From Micromonospora yangpuensis (lineage in GTDB: Bacteria > Actinomycetota > Actinomycetes > Mycobacteriales > Micromonosporaceae), in the NCBI RefSeq assembly GCF_900091615.1, contig NZ_FMIA01000002.1, forward strand, positions 310,001 through 374,000: DNA of 64,000 nucleotides. Reading direction: 5' to 3'. The notes beneath the pieces were generated by a model that ran no database searches, had not been told where the DNA came from, and saw only the letters and a program-made list of their open reading frames with translations. Positions within the stretch are counted from its first letter, which is position 1; the number at the start of each line of letters is the position of its first letter. Position numbers and translations under genes: made by a program. This document shows, piece by piece, positions 40,067 through 50,001 of the stretch.

Positions 40067-43000
40067 ATGACCACCCACCCGGACCCGGCGGTACGCCACA
40101 ACCCGGGCGGATTCCCGGCGGAGCCGCCGACCGGCCCCGTCGCGCCCCAGGGCGGCCCGGCGTACCCGGCCGGCCCACCCGCCTCCGCCACGCCGGCACC
40201 TCAGGGCTCACCCGCTTTCGGTACCTCCGCGCCGGCCCCGCAGCCCGACGGCCAGGACGCCCCGGTCCCGCCGGCCCGCCCGGTCGGCTCCCCGGTCCCG
40301 CCGGCCGCTCCGGTCGGCTCCCCGGTCCCGCCGGCCGCTCCGGTCGGCTCCCCGGTCCCGCCGGCCGCTCCGGTCGCCGCGCCCGTGCCGTCGGCTGCCG
40401 GGCAGCCTGGTGACGTACCGTCCGGTTCCGCCGGCCAGCCGCCGGCGCCGCGTGGCCCGCAGGGCTCGACCACCCCGGGGCCGGCCGCCGGCCCCGTCGC
40501 GGCCGGGGACTGGTCCGACGGCGTGGACACCGTGCCGCGCGCCACCGACACCCCCGAAGAGCTGCAGCCGTACGCCGAACTCGGGCTCCGGGACGACGAG
40601 TACGACCGGATCCGGCAGATCCTCGGCCGGCGGCCCACCCAGGCCGAGCTGGCGATGTACTCGATCATGTGGAGCGAGCACTGCTCCTACAAGTCGAGCA
40701 AGGTGCACCTGCGCCAGTTCGGCGAGAAAGCCCCGCCCAGCGACCGGATGCTCGCCGGCATCGGTGAGAACGCCGGTGTGGTGCAGGTCTCCGAGAAGCT
40801 CGCGGTGACCTTCAAGGTCGAGTCGCACAACCACCCGAGCTTCGTCGAGCCGTACCAGGGTGCGGCGACCGGTGTCGGCGGCATCGTCCGGGACATCCTC
40901 GCGATGGGCGCCCGCCCGGTCGCGGTGATGGACCCGCTGCGCTTCGGTGCGGCCGACCACCCCGACACCGCCCGGGTGCTGCCCGGCGTGGTGGCCGGTG
41001 TCGGCGGCTACGGCAACTGCCTCGGCCTGCCCAACATCGGCGGAGAGGTCGTCTTCGACCCCTGCTACCAGGGCAACCCGCTGGTCAACGCGCTCTGCCT
41101 CGGTGTGCTGCCGGTCGACCGGCTGCAGAAGAAGGAGGCCGCCGGCCCCGGCAACGTCGTGGTGCTGATGGGCGCCCGGACCGGCCGGGACGGCATCGGC
41201 GGAGTCTCCGTGCTGGCCAGTGCCACCTTCGACGAGGGCAGCGAGCAGCGCCGCCCCTCCGTGCAGGTCGGCGACCCGTTCATGGAGAAGCTGCTCATCG
41301 AGGCCTGCCTGGAGCTGTACGACGCCGAGCTGGTCGTCGGCATCCAGGACCTCGGCGGCGCCGGGCTGACCTGCGCGCTCACCGAGACGGCCGCTTCCGC
41401 CGGCACCGGCATGCGGGTGTGGTTGGAGCGGGTGCCGCTGCGCGAGGCCTCGATGGAGCCGCAGGAGATCCTGGCCAGCGAGTCCCAGGAGCGGATGCTG
41501 CTGGTCGTGGCCCCGGACAAGCTGGAGGCGGTGCTCAAGACCGCCGAGAAGTGGGGCGTCTGGGCCACCGCCATCGGTGAGGTCACCGCACCGGCCGCCG
41601 ACGGACAGCCGGGCCGGCTGCTGATCACCTGGCGGGACCACCTGGTCGTGGACGTGCCGCCGGGCTCGCTGGTCGACGACGGTCCGGTCTACGCCCGTCC
41701 GATGCGGGAGCCGGCCGACCTGATCCTGCTCCAGGCCGACCGCGCCGAGACGCTGCCGCGTCCGGCCGACCCGGACGCCCTGCGCGAGACCGTGCTGCGC
41801 ATGATCGCCGCACCGAACCTGGCCGACAAGACCTGGATCACCGAGCAGTACGACCGGTACGTGCTGGGCAATACCGTGCTCGCCCAGCCGGAGGACTCCG
41901 GCGTGATCCGGATCGACGAGCAGAGCGGGCTGGGCGTCGCCCTGTCGCTGGACGGCAACGGCCGGTACGCCCGGCTCGATCCGTACCACGGCACCAGGCT
42001 GGCGCTCGCCGAGGCGTACCGGAACGTGGCGGTGACCGGCGCGAAGCCGATCGCCGTGACGAACTGCCTGAACTTCGGCTCGCCGGAGGACCCGGGCGTG
42101 ATGTGGCAGTTCGCCGAGGCCGTCCGCGGCCTGGCGGACGGCTGCCTGGAGCTGGGCATCCCGGTGACCGGCGGCAACGTCAGCTTCTACAACCAGACCG
42201 GCGCGGCGGCGATCCACCCGACCCCGGTGGTCGGGGTGCTCGGCGTGCTGGACGACGTGGCCAACCGGGTGCCGATGGGCTTCGTGTCCCGGCCGGGCGG
42301 CGAGCACGACCAGATCTACCTGCTCGGTGAGACGCACGTGGAGCTCTCCGGTTCGGAGTGGGCCTGGGTGACCCACCAGCACCTGGGTGGCGTACCGCCG
42401 CAGGTCGACCTGGGCCGGGAGCGGGCGCTGGCCGAGCTGCTGGCCGAGGCGGCCCGGGTCGGTCACCTCAGCTCCGCGCACGACCTCTCCGACGGCGGGC
42501 TCGCCCAGAGCCTGGTGGAGTCCTGCCTGCGCAACGGCGTCGGTGCCCGGGTCGGGGTGCCGGAGCGGTTCGCCGGTGGCTCGATGCCGTTCGTCTTCCT
42601 GTTCAGCGAGTCCGCCGGTCGGGCCATGGTCTCGGTTCCGCGCGGACACGAGAAGGCCTTCACCGCGCTCTGCTCCGAGCGGGGAGTGCCGTGGGAGCTG
42701 ATCGGGGTCACCGACGCGGGCTTCGGCGGCCTGGACGTGCACGGCCAGTTCCAGATCGGCCTGGATGAGCTGCACCGGGCGCACACCTCGACGTTGCCCC
42801 GGCTCTTCGGCGGCCCGGCGGCCGTCGAGGCCGCGCAGGCGGTCACCCCGGCCGGCCTGGCGACCGCACCGGTCGGCGCGGTCGCCGCGGCCCCGCCAGC
42901 GGGTGCTGGCTCTGCGGCTTCGCCGGCGGGTGCCCCGGCTTCGCCGGCCGACACCCGGGGTGAGTCGGGGTCGTCGGCTGGGACCGAGGCGGCCGGCGAA

Positions 43001-43297
43001 GCCGACGGAGGGGATGAGTCGGGTGCGCCGGCCGCCGGGGCGAGCGCTCCGGCGGGGCCCTTGGTAACCGGGGCGACCGCCCCGACCGCCGCGGCCACCC
43101 CGGACGAGGCTGCCGCGACCGGGCCCACCGAGGGCACGCCGGTACCGCCGGCAGCCCCGACGGCGCAGCCTGGCCCGGCGCAGCCTGGTCAGACGGTGCA
43201 GCCTGACCCGACGCAGTCCGGCCCGGCGCAGCCTGGCCCGACGACGCAGCCGGGGTCCGGAACGCAGTCTGGCCCGGCGGCCACCGACGAGCGCTGA
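40067..43297 (+). CDS. purL: Phosphoribosylformylglycinamidine synthase PurL with low-complexity extensions
   Basis: 1,076 residues, against about 750 for an ordinary small PurL. The enzymatic core is residues about 160-915: [11 protein letters not shown], the [16 protein letters not shown] motif, [18 protein letters not shown], and [15 protein letters not shown] are PurL signatures, with two PurM-like halves. It converts FGAR to FGAM using PurQ-derived ammonia and ATP. In front is a Pro/Ala/Gly-rich leader of about 155 residues with three [10 protein letters not shown] units; after the core is a similar 160-residue Ala/Pro/Thr/Gln tail. ATG 40067 has GAGGAG upstream and no stop or frame break separates the extensions from the core. 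Confidence 0.95.
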   Translation: MTTHPDPAVRHNPGGFPAEPPTGPVAPQGGPAYPAGPPASATPAPQGSPAFGTSAPAPQPDGQDAPVPPARPVGSPVPPAAPVGSPVPPAAPVGSPVPPAAPVAAPVPSAAGQPGDVPSGSAGQPPAPRGPQGSTTPGPAAGPVAAGDWSDGVDTVPRATDTPEELQPYAELGLRDDEYDRIRQILGRRPTQAELAMYSIMWSEHCSYKSSKVHLRQFGEKAPPSDRMLAGIGENAGVVQVSEKLAVTFKVESHNHPSFVEPYQGAATGVGGIVRDILAMGARPVAVMDPLRFGAADHPDTARVLPGVVAGVGGYGNCLGLPNIGGEVVFDPCYQGNPLVNALCLGVLPVDRLQKKEAAGPGNVVVLMGARTGRDGIGGVSVLASATFDEGSEQRRPSVQVGDPFMEKLLIEACLELYDAELVVGIQDLGGAGLTCALTETAASAGTGMRVWLERVPLREASMEPQEILASESQERMLLVVAPDKLEAVLKTAEKWGVWATAIGEVTAPAADGQPGRLLITWRDHLVVDVPPGSLVDDGPVYARPMREPADLILLQADRAETLPRPADPDALRETVLRMIAAPNLADKTWITEQYDRYVLGNTVLAQPEDSGVIRIDEQSGLGVALSLDGNGRYARLDPYHGTRLALAEAYRNVAVTGAKPIAVTNCLNFGSPEDPGVMWQFAEAVRGLADGCLELGIPVTGGNVSFYNQTGAAAIHPTPVVGVLGVLDDVANRVPMGFVSRPGGEHDQIYLLGETHVELSGSEWAWVTHQHLGGVPPQVDLGRERALAELLAEAARVGHLSSAHDLSDGGLAQSLVESCLRNGVGARVGVPERFAGGSMPFVFLFSESAGRAMVSVPRGHEKAFTALCSERGVPWELIGVTDAGFGGLDVHGQFQIGLDELHRAHTSTLPRLFGGPAAVEAAQAVTPAGLATAPVGAVAAAPPAGAGSAASPAGAPASPADTRGESGSSAGTEAAGEADGGDESGAPAAGASAPAGPLVTGATAPTAAATPDEAAATGPTEGTPVPPAAPTAQPGPAQPGQTVQPDPTQSGPAQPGPTTQPGSGTQSGPAATDER

Positions 43298-43301
43298 GGC
43301 G

Positions 43302-44057
43302 GTGGACCCGGCCTTTCACGGCCAACCCGGATCCGGGGCCCGGTTCGACTGGGGACTGGCCGGGGCGGCCGAGCTGGGCCGGGTCTGCGCCGTGCTCGTG
43401 GTGGTGGACGTGCTCTCCTTCACCACCTCGGTGGAGATCGCGGTCGGTCGGGGCATGCGGGTGCACCCGTTCCCCTGGGGTGCCCAGGCTGCCGACTACG
43501 CCCGCCGGGTCGGCGCGGTGGCGGCGGTGGGCCGTAGCCGGACCACCCCGGACCACCCCTGGTCGCTCTCCCCAGCGGCGCTGAGCAGTGCGCCGGTCGT
43601 GGCCGACCTGGTGCTGCCGTCGGAGAACGGCTCGGCGATCAGCGCCGCCGCGAGCGCCACCGGCCGTCCGGTGGTCGCCGCCTGTCTCCGTAACGCAGCC
43701 GCCGTCGGACGCTGGCTGCACACCCAGGGGTACGGCTCCACGGATGCCCCGATCGGAGTCGTCGCCGCTGGTGAGCGGTGGCCGGACGGGTCACTGCGCC
43801 CCTCGGTGGAGGACCAGCTCGGGGCGGCCAGAGTGCTGGACGCCCTCTCCGACGTGCCGGGCGGGCTCTCCGTCGAGGCGGCCATGGCGCTGGCCGGTCT
43901 GGCGAGCACCCCGGACGTGCCGGCGGCCGTACGGGGCGGCGTCTCCGGCCGGGAACTCGCCGACCTCGGCTTCGCCGCCGACGTGACGGCCGCGGTGCAG
44001 CTCGACGTCTCGGAGGTGGTGCCGGTGCTGCGCCACGGGGTCTTCGTCCGCGTCTGA
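43302..44057 (+). CDS. 2-phosphosulfolactate phosphatase-like (ComB family) protein
   Basis: 251 residues from GTG 43302, five bases after purL. The ComB-like pattern is seen in LVVVDVLSFTTSVEIAVGRG, PWGAQAADYARRVGA, SPAALSSAPVVADLVLPSENGSAI, AACLRNAAAVGRWL and AAGERWPDGSLRPSVEDQLGAARVLD. The first part is the metal-dependent phosphatase-like fold. True sulfolactate metabolism is not implied because many actinomycetes carry this paralogue beside purL. It is probably co-transcribed with purL. Substrate unknown. Confidence 0.85.
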   Translation: MDPAFHGQPGSGARFDWGLAGAAELGRVCAVLVVVDVLSFTTSVEIAVGRGMRVHPFPWGAQAADYARRVGAVAAVGRSRTTPDHPWSLSPAALSSAPVVADLVLPSENGSAISAAASATGRPVVAACLRNAAAVGRWLHTQGYGSTDAPIGVVAAGERWPDGSLRPSVEDQLGAARVLDALSDVPGGLSVEAAMALAGLASTPDVPAAVRGGVSGRELADLGFAADVTAAVQLDVSEVVPVLRHGVFVRV

Positions 44058-44132
44058 GCCGTCCCGCTCCGGTGCCTGGCGCCGTTCGCGCCTGGGTCGT
44101 CGCCCGCCGTACCGCGGTCGGTGCCGGAAAGC

Positions 44133-44170
44133 AGCGGGGGCTGCCCCGGCAACGCGGGACAGCCCCTGCT
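44133..44170. terminator. Hairpin between convergent genes
   Basis: AGCGGGGGCTGCCC (44133-44146) and GGACAGCCCCTGCT (44157-44170) form a long stem with two mismatches around a 10-base loop. It lies between the ComB-like gene and the C-terminal end of the prion-like membrane protein, and can serve both. Confidence 0.6.
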
Positions 44171-44188
44171 CAGATCACCTGCCGTCGG

Positions 44189-46420
44189 TCAGTCGTCCAG
44201 CCAGTCGAGCCGGCGACCACCACGCTCCGGCGGCGGTCCGTCCGGCCGCCCCCGGCCGGGCTGGTTCTGGTCACCGTAGTGGCCGCCGCCCTGCTGCTGG
44301 TCGTAGCTCTGCTGGTCGTACCCACCGTCGCGGGGCCGAGGCGGCTCCTGACCGTATCCGCCCTGCTGCTGGTACCCGCCACTCTGGTCGTACCCGCCCT
44401 GCTGGTAGCCACCGGACTGGTCGTAGCCGCCCTGTTGCTGGTACCCGCCGGACTGGCCGTAGCCGCCCTGTTGACCGTAGCCCCCGCCCTGCTGGTAGCC
44501 GCCGGACTGGTCGTAGCCGCCCTGTTGCTGGTACCCGCCGGGCTGGCCGTAGCCGCCCTGTTGGCCGTAGCCACCGGTGGCATCGCCCTGGTCGCCGTAG
44601 CCGCCGGGAGCCTCACCGCGCTGGTCGTAGCCGCCGCCTGCGTAACCGCCGGATGCCGGCGGCCCGCCGTGCTGCTGGTCGTACCCGCCGCGTCGGTCGT
44701 CGTAGCCCTCGTAGCCCGGCTGACCGCCGTAGCCGCCGCTGGCCGGCTGGCCGCCGGTCGACTCCGGGGACCGCCCGTACGGCGAGGCCCCCGACTGACC
44801 GTAGCCCGGATCAGGGTCGGTGGCGGGCTGGTAGAGGCCGGTGGCGTACGGGTCGGCCGGCGGCGGGTAGGACGTGGTGCCCTCACCCTGGTAGCGGCCG
44901 GTCGGCTCGTCGTACCGCTCGCCGTAGCCGGCTCCACCGGCCTGCGTCGGCGGGTACTCGGCGCCGCCGGGCGCCCCCGGATAGTCCCGACTCCCGTAAC
45001 CCCCACCGGAGGCCGGCGCGTTGCCGTAACCGGCGCCGGAAGCGGGCGCGTTGCCGTAACCGGCGCCCGAGCCTGACGCGTTGCCGTAGCCGGCGCCGGA
45101 GGCCGGTGCGTTGCCGTAGCCGGCTCCGGAGGCCGGCGCGTTGCCGTAGCCGCCCTGACCCGGCGACTCGTCGCCGTAACCGCCGGCACCGGACCAACCC
45201 TGCTGGCCGGCGGTGTTGAAGGGCTGCGGCGGTGCGCCGTACGGGTCCGGCGGGACGTCGTCGACCACCGGCTGGTGCATCATCGTCGGAGCGTCACTGA
45301 GGGCAGCGCCGCCGACCATGGTCGGGTCGGGGCCGGCGTCGATCCGGTTCACCACCCGGGTCTGGTCGTCCGCGCCCCGGAACGTGCCCCGGGCGTTGGG
45401 GGTGGCACCGGCGGCGGCCGGCGCGTCCTCGTCGACCTCGGGCTCGTCGGCGTTCTCCCGACGCTTCATCCAGAGCAGCACGATGGTGCCCACCCCGATC
45501 GCGACGAACAGACCCCCCAGCAGGATCAGCAACCAGGAGCCCATGCCACCGGAGTCGTCCGCGGAGGACGCCGCCGGCTCCTGCTCGACCCCCTCGGCGC
45601 CCTCGGTGGGCTCCTCGTCGGGCTCCTCGGCCTCCACGGTCGGGGCCGGCTCCGCGGTTGGTGACGGGGTGGGGCTGGGGCTCTCCTCGACCCTGATCGG
45701 CAGGCTGATCCGCTGACCGGTGAGGCTCTGCCCGGCCCGGGCGCTGATCGTCTTGCGGGCGATCGCGGTCTCCCGGCTGGCGCCGAGCTGGAGCTGGCCG
45801 GGGGCGATCGGGTTCTGGGTGGAGCCGCTGAACCGGAAGTTGCCGTTGCCGTCGCTGGTGGTCTCGTGCCGCCGCCCGTTCGAGTCGAGCAGCAGGACGT
45901 TGGCGTTCGCCACCGCGTCGCCGTTGGCCTCCACGGTGACCTTGCCGGAGACCGCCCGGACGGTCTGTACCTCTTCCTGCGTGGGCTCCGGCTCCGGCGG
46001 TGGCGGCGTCTCCGTCTCCGGTCGGCCCTGCACCCGGACCTGGACGCGACCCTGACCACCACCGGTTTCGCTGCCCTGCGCGGCGACGGTCGCGTTGGCG
46101 TTGCCGTTCGGCGCGTTGCCAGCGGCCCGGAGCACCACCTGCTGGGTGGCCGCACCGCCGCCGAGGGTCACCTCGCCGCAGCCGTTGGCGCAGCTCACGC
46201 CGTTGGGTAGCCCGTTGACACTGATCGTGGCGGTCTCGCCGTCGTCACCACTGAGCTGCACGGTCAGGGTGGCCTGGCCGCCGGCCTGGAGGTTGACCGA
46301 GCCGGGTGACACGCTGACGTCGACCGCCATCGCCGGTGTGGCGGGGACGGCGACAAGGGCGCCGGTCACCAGCGCTACGACCACACCGGCCCGCTTCCAG
46401 GCACGTCGGTGTGTGGACAC
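44189..46420 (-). CDS. Secreted-domain, single-pass membrane protein with prion-like Gly/Tyr/Gln tail
   Basis: 743 residues from GTG 46420, eight bases after GGAAGG; a GTG six bases earlier is too close to that site. Residues 1-32 are a signal peptide ending AMA. The outside part (about 33-290) has an Ig-like/invasin-like segment with Cys pair (SCANGCG), then a beta-barrel carboxypeptidase-regulatory-like domain (VSGKVTVEANGDAV...GNFRFSG) and a Pro/Glu-rich stalk. One transmembrane helix (LLILLGGLFVAIGVGTIVLLW, near residues 295-320) is followed by basic MKRR, so the tail is cytosolic. That tail, ~420 residues, contains repeats of YGNAPASGAG and GYQQQGGYDQSG. No catalytic motif seen. Confidence 0.82.
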   Translation of the reverse strand: MSTHRRAWKRAGVVVALVTGALVAVPATPAMAVDVSVSPGSVNLQAGGQATLTVQLSGDDGETATISVNGLPNGVSCANGCGEVTLGGGAATQQVVLRAAGNAPNGNANATVAAQGSETGGGQGRVQVRVQGRPETETPPPPEPEPTQEEVQTVRAVSGKVTVEANGDAVANANVLLLDSNGRRHETTSDGNGNFRFSGSTQNPIAPGQLQLGASRETAIARKTISARAGQSLTGQRISLPIRVEESPSPTPSPTAEPAPTVEAEEPDEEPTEGAEGVEQEPAASSADDSGGMGSWLLILLGGLFVAIGVGTIVLLWMKRRENADEPEVDEDAPAAAGATPNARGTFRGADDQTRVVNRIDAGPDPTMVGGAALSDAPTMMHQPVVDDVPPDPYGAPPQPFNTAGQQGWSGAGGYGDESPGQGGYGNAPASGAGYGNAPASGAGYGNASGSGAGYGNAPASGAGYGNAPASGGGYGSRDYPGAPGGAEYPPTQAGGAGYGERYDEPTGRYQGEGTTSYPPPADPYATGLYQPATDPDPGYGQSGASPYGRSPESTGGQPASGGYGGQPGYEGYDDRRGGYDQQHGGPPASGGYAGGGYDQRGEAPGGYGDQGDATGGYGQQGGYGQPGGYQQQGGYDQSGGYQQGGGYGQQGGYGQSGGYQQQGGYDQSGGYQQGGYDQSGGYQQQGGYGQEPPRPRDGGYDQQSYDQQQGGGHYGDQNQPGRGRPDGPPPERGGRRLDWLDD

Positions 46421-46579
46421 GTCCACCGCCTTCCGGTCTGACCTCCCCGGCCAGGGTGCCGGGGGCCGAGGATCATCACGGTACGAAATACGCCGTCGGC
46501 AACTATGCCTTGTCTGACCGGATCGGCGCGACCCAGGGCCAGCGTCGGGCCTTGGGTCGGGAGGCCGTATCGTCCCGTC

Positions 46580-46933
46580 GTGTCCTCTCCGAACCGTGGG
46601 TCTGACGCGCTGAGCAGCGCACTTGCCGCGCTCGATGCCGGTCGTACGCCCGAACGGCCGGTGTACCGTGAGGCGGTCCGTACCTTGTTGACCGCATTGG
46701 CGGATCGGGTGCCTGGCCGATCGGTGGAGGTGCGGGTCCCACCTTACGGTGCAGTTCAGTGCGTTTCCGGCCCACGACACACTCGTGGTGCGCCGCCGAA
46801 CGTGGTGGAAATGGATCCGGCGACCTGGCTCGCGGTGGCCACCGGGCGACTGCCGTGGGCGGAGGCGGTGGCGCAGGGGCGGGTACGGATGAGCGGGGCG
46901 CGGGCGGACCTGTCCGGACATCTCCCGCTCTGA
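46580..46933 (+). CDS. Sterol-carrier family (SCP2-like) protein
   Basis: 117 residues from GTG 46580 ([21 protein letters not shown]). The short soluble sequence with [44 protein letters not shown] and [11 protein letters not shown] matches the bacterial sterol-carrier family found immediately upstream of purF in other actinomycetes as I recall. Divergent in start from the prion-like protein gene on the opposite strand. Ligand unknown. Confidence 0.78.
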   Translation: MSSPNRGSDALSSALAALDAGRTPERPVYREAVRTLLTALADRVPGRSVEVRVPPYGAVQCVSGPRHTRGAPPNVVEMDPATWLAVATGRLPWAEAVAQGRVRMSGARADLSGHLPL

Positions 46934-47008
46934 CCAGGGGGCGCCACCCGAAAAGGGTGACTCCCCGCATCGGAATCATGACTTTCTGTATCGACTGTTG
47001 CTCGCGTA

Positions 47009-47029
47009 CACTGTCAGGCGACGACAGTG
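47009..47029. promoter_or_regulatory. 7-bp inverted repeat in purF upstream region
   Basis: CACTGTC (47009-47015) and GACAGTG (47023-47029) with a seven-base spacer, about 80 bp before the purF start. It lies next to TACACT, a possible -10. The gap 46934-47110 holds no other signal. Candidate operator only. Confidence 0.35.
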
Positions 47030-47110
47030 GTCCCGGCCTCGGCGTGCGGAGTGCGGCAGGCCCGCAACCGCCTCGCCAGGCCAGTCCAGACCAGCATGAG
47101 GGAGCGGCAG

Positions 47111-48652
47111 GTGCCCCGAGGCGACGGCCGGCTGAGCCACGACCTTGACCCCCAGCGACCCGGCCCCCAGGACGCCTGTGGCGTCTTCGGAGTCTGGGCG
47201 CCCGGGGAAGAGGTGGCCAATCTCACCTATTTCGGGCTTTACGCATTGCAGCACCGTGGTCAGGAGGCCGCCGGCATAGCGGTCAGTGACGGCTCCGGTG
47301 TGGTGGTCTACAAGGATCTCGGTCTGGTCGCCCAGGTCTTCGACGAGCCCACCCTGGCCAGTCTGCGCGGACACGTGGCGATCGGGCACGCCCGCTACTC
47401 GACCACCGGCGCCTCCACCTGGGAGAACGCCCAACCGACGCTTCGGTCGACCAAGGCCGGCACCACCATCGCACTGGCCCACAACGGCAACCTGGTCAAC
47501 ACCGCCGAGCTGCAGCGCGACGTGCTGGAGCGGGGGATCGACTCGGACGGTGCCACCAACGACACCTCGTTGGTGACCATGCTGTTGGCCGGCCGTCCCG
47601 ACCTCTCCGTCGAGGCCGCCGCGCTGGAGGTGCTGCCGCAGCTACGCGGCGCGTTCAGTTTCGTCTTCATGGACGAGTCGACCCTCTACGCCGCCCGCGA
47701 CCCGCACGGGGTGCGCCCCCTGGTGCTCGGCCGGCTGGAGCGCGGCTGGGTGGTGGCGAGCGAGACCGCCGCCCTGGACATCGTCGGCGCGAGCGTGGTC
47801 CGGGAGGTGGAGCCGGGTGAGCTGATCGCGATCGACGCCGACGGCCTGCGCTCCGCGCGGTTCGCCGCCCCCGAGCCCAAGGGCTGTCTCTTCGAGTACG
47901 TCTACATCGCCCGCCCGGACGCCCACATCGCCGGGCGCAACGTGCACGCGGCCCGGGTGCAGATCGGTCGGCAGCTGGCCAAGGAGCACCCGGTCGAGGC
48001 CGACCTGGTCATCCCGGTGCCGGAGTCGGGCACCCCCGCGGCCATCGGGTACGCCGAGGCCTCCGGCATCACCTACGGTGCCGGCCTGGTGAAGAACCCG
48101 TACGTGGGGCGGACCTTCATCCAACCGTCGCAGACCCTGCGCCAGCTCGGCATCCGGCTCAAGCTCAACCCGCTGCGGGAGAACGTCCGCGGCAAGCGCC
48201 TGGTCGTGGTGGACGACTCGATCGTGCGCGGCAACACCCAGCGGGCGATCGTGCGGATGCTGCGCGAGGCCGGTGCGCTGGAGGTGCACGTCCGGATCTC
48301 CTCGCCGCCGGTCTCCTGGCCCTGCTTCTACGGCATCGACTTCGCCACCCGCGCCGAGTTGCTGGCCAACGGGCTGGACAACGACGGCATCCGGCGCTCC
48401 ATCGGCGCCGACACGCTGGGTTACGTATCGCTACCCGGTCTGATCGCGGCGACCGAGCAGCCGAAGACCCGGCTCTGCCGGGCGTGTTTCGATGGTGAGT
48501 ACCCGATCGAGCTGCCGGCAGGGAACCAGATCGGCAAGCACCTGCTCGAAGGCATTGGGCGGCGGGTCGCGACCGCGCCACCGGACGCCCCGCACCACGC
48601 CACCGAAGAACTCGTCGCCACTCCCGGCGGCGCGACCGTACACCGCCCATAG
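47111..48652 (+). CDS. purF: Amidophosphoribosyltransferase
   Basis: 513 residues from GTG 47111, which has GAGGGAG six bases upstream and gives the family start VPRGDGRLSHDL; ATG 47096 would add five residues. The N-terminal propeptide ends before Cys23 in DACGVFG, the glutaminase nucleophile exposed after processing. The PRPP-binding loop is VVVDDSIVRGNTQ. Cys residues in WPCFYG and RLCRACFDG fit the Fe-S-containing type. It catalyses the first committed step of purine synthesis. purM follows after 98 bp, co-directional. Confidence 0.97.
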   Translation: MPRGDGRLSHDLDPQRPGPQDACGVFGVWAPGEEVANLTYFGLYALQHRGQEAAGIAVSDGSGVVVYKDLGLVAQVFDEPTLASLRGHVAIGHARYSTTGASTWENAQPTLRSTKAGTTIALAHNGNLVNTAELQRDVLERGIDSDGATNDTSLVTMLLAGRPDLSVEAAALEVLPQLRGAFSFVFMDESTLYAARDPHGVRPLVLGRLERGWVVASETAALDIVGASVVREVEPGELIAIDADGLRSARFAAPEPKGCLFEYVYIARPDAHIAGRNVHAARVQIGRQLAKEHPVEADLVIPVPESGTPAAIGYAEASGITYGAGLVKNPYVGRTFIQPSQTLRQLGIRLKLNPLRENVRGKRLVVVDDSIVRGNTQRAIVRMLREAGALEVHVRISSPPVSWPCFYGIDFATRAELLANGLDNDGIRRSIGADTLGYVSLPGLIAATEQPKTRLCRACFDGEYPIELPAGNQIGKHLLEGIGRRVATAPPDAPHHATEELVATPGGATVHRP

Positions 48653-48750
48653 CACCACCCGGCGCGACGCCGCGACGGCGACGGTGACCTCGGCCCGACC
48701 CGGCCGGACCGCCACCAGCCCGGCACGCGAGAACCAAAAAGGGGAGAACC

Positions 48751-49902
48751 GTGACGCACGTGTCCGAGCGCAGCGGCGCAGGAAGCAGCCCGACCGGCGC
48801 TGGCGGCGACCGGCCCTGGACGGCAGGAAACGGCCGGTCCGGCCGCAAACGCACGGTCTCCTACGCGGATGCCGGGGTGTCCATCGAGGCGGGCGACCGG
48901 GCGGTCGAGTTGCTCAAGTCGAAGGTGCGCCAGACCCGGCGGCCCGAGGTGATGGGTGACCTGGGTGGCTTCGCCGGCCTGTTCCGGCTGGACACGTCGA
49001 AGTACCGGAACCCGATCCTGGCCTCCTCCACCGACGGGGTGGGCACCAAGCTGGTGATCGCCCAGCAGCTCGACATCCACGACACCGTCGGCATCGACCT
49101 GGTGGCGATGGTCGTGGACGACCTGGTGGCCTGCGGGGCCGAGCCGCTGTTCCTGCTCGACTACATCGCCACCGGTGAGGTGGTCCCGGACCGGGTCGCC
49201 GAGATCGGGGCCGGTATCGCCGACGGTTGCCGGTACGCCGGTTGTGCGCTGCTCGGTGGCGAGACCGCCGAGCACCCGGGTGTGCTGCGCCCGGACGAGT
49301 ACGACATCTCCGCCACCGGCGTCGGGGTGGTGGAGGAGAGCGACATCCTCAGCCCGGAGCGGGTCGAGGTGGGCGACGTGGTGATCGCCATGCGCTCCTC
49401 GGGCCTGCACTCCAACGGGTACTCCCTGGTCCGGCACGTGCTGCTCGGCGCCGGCCGGATGCGGCTGGACGTGGTGATCGAGGACTTCGGTCGGCAGCGC
49501 ACCCTCGGCGAGGAGCTGCTCACCCCGACCAAGATCTACGCCCAGGACTGCCTCAAGCTCATCGCCGAGGCCGAGGTGCGGGCCCTGGCCCACGTCACCG
49601 GCGGCGGCATCCCGGGCAACCTGGTCCGGGTCCTGCCGGAGCACGTGGACGCGGTCGTGCACCGCCCCACCTGGAAGCCCCAGCCCATCTTCGACCTGAT
49701 CCAGACCAAGGGGCGGATCGAGGACCCGGAGATGGAGGCCACCTTCAACATGGGTGTCGGCATGTTCGCGATCGTCTCGGCCGAGGACGCGGACCGCGCG
49801 TTGGCCACCCTGACCGGTCGGGGCGTCGACGCCTGGCAGGCCGGCGAGATCATCGAGGGCACCGGCGCCGTGCAGATGGTCGGCCATCACACCCGGGGAT
49901 GA
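48751..49902 (+). CDS. purM: Phosphoribosylformylglycinamidine cyclo-ligase (AIR synthase)
   Basis: 383 residues from GTG 48751, preceded by GGGGAG. The family core is LASSTDGVGTKLVIA, DLVACGAEPLFLLDYIATG, GCALLGGETAEHPG, and RSSGLHSNGYSLVR, with VTGGGIPGNLVRVLP for the ATP/phosphate site. PurM closes FGAM to AIR using ATP. The first ~35 residues are a Gly/Ser-rich leader. Directly follows purF. No regulatory site is visible between them other than the ribosome-binding site. Confidence 0.97.
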   Translation: MTHVSERSGAGSSPTGAGGDRPWTAGNGRSGRKRTVSYADAGVSIEAGDRAVELLKSKVRQTRRPEVMGDLGGFAGLFRLDTSKYRNPILASSTDGVGTKLVIAQQLDIHDTVGIDLVAMVVDDLVACGAEPLFLLDYIATGEVVPDRVAEIGAGIADGCRYAGCALLGGETAEHPGVLRPDEYDISATGVGVVEESDILSPERVEVGDVVIAMRSSGLHSNGYSLVRHVLLGAGRMRLDVVIEDFGRQRTLGEELLTPTKIYAQDCLKLIAEAEVRALAHVTGGGIPGNLVRVLPEHVDAVVHRPTWKPQPIFDLIQTKGRIEDPEMEATFNMGVGMFAIVSAEDADRALATLTGRGVDAWQAGEIIEGTGAVQMVGHHTRG

Positions 49903-50001
49903 TCCGCTCGCGGTGATCGTACGAGCACCTGATCGGGGGTTCACCCGAGTGGCCATCGCCGCCTAGCCTGAAGGGCACCCTCAGGTGCTCCGGAGGTGAC
50001 G

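Noticed and set aside
40067..40550. PurL leader as a separate upstream gene fused by a frame error
   Set aside because: The leader has its own ribosome-binding site and runs in frame without a break into the core; low-complexity tails also occur at the other end.
40208..42784. Minus-strand 858-residue frame over purL
   Set aside because: Shadow of a GC-rich gene; plus frame holds PurL signatures throughout.
43778..45076. Plus-strand 432-residue frame opposite the prion-like protein
   Set aside because: A mirror of the Gly/Tyr/Gln repeats; Val/Ala/Leu monotony and no start signal, while the minus frame has signal peptide, domains and a transmembrane helix.
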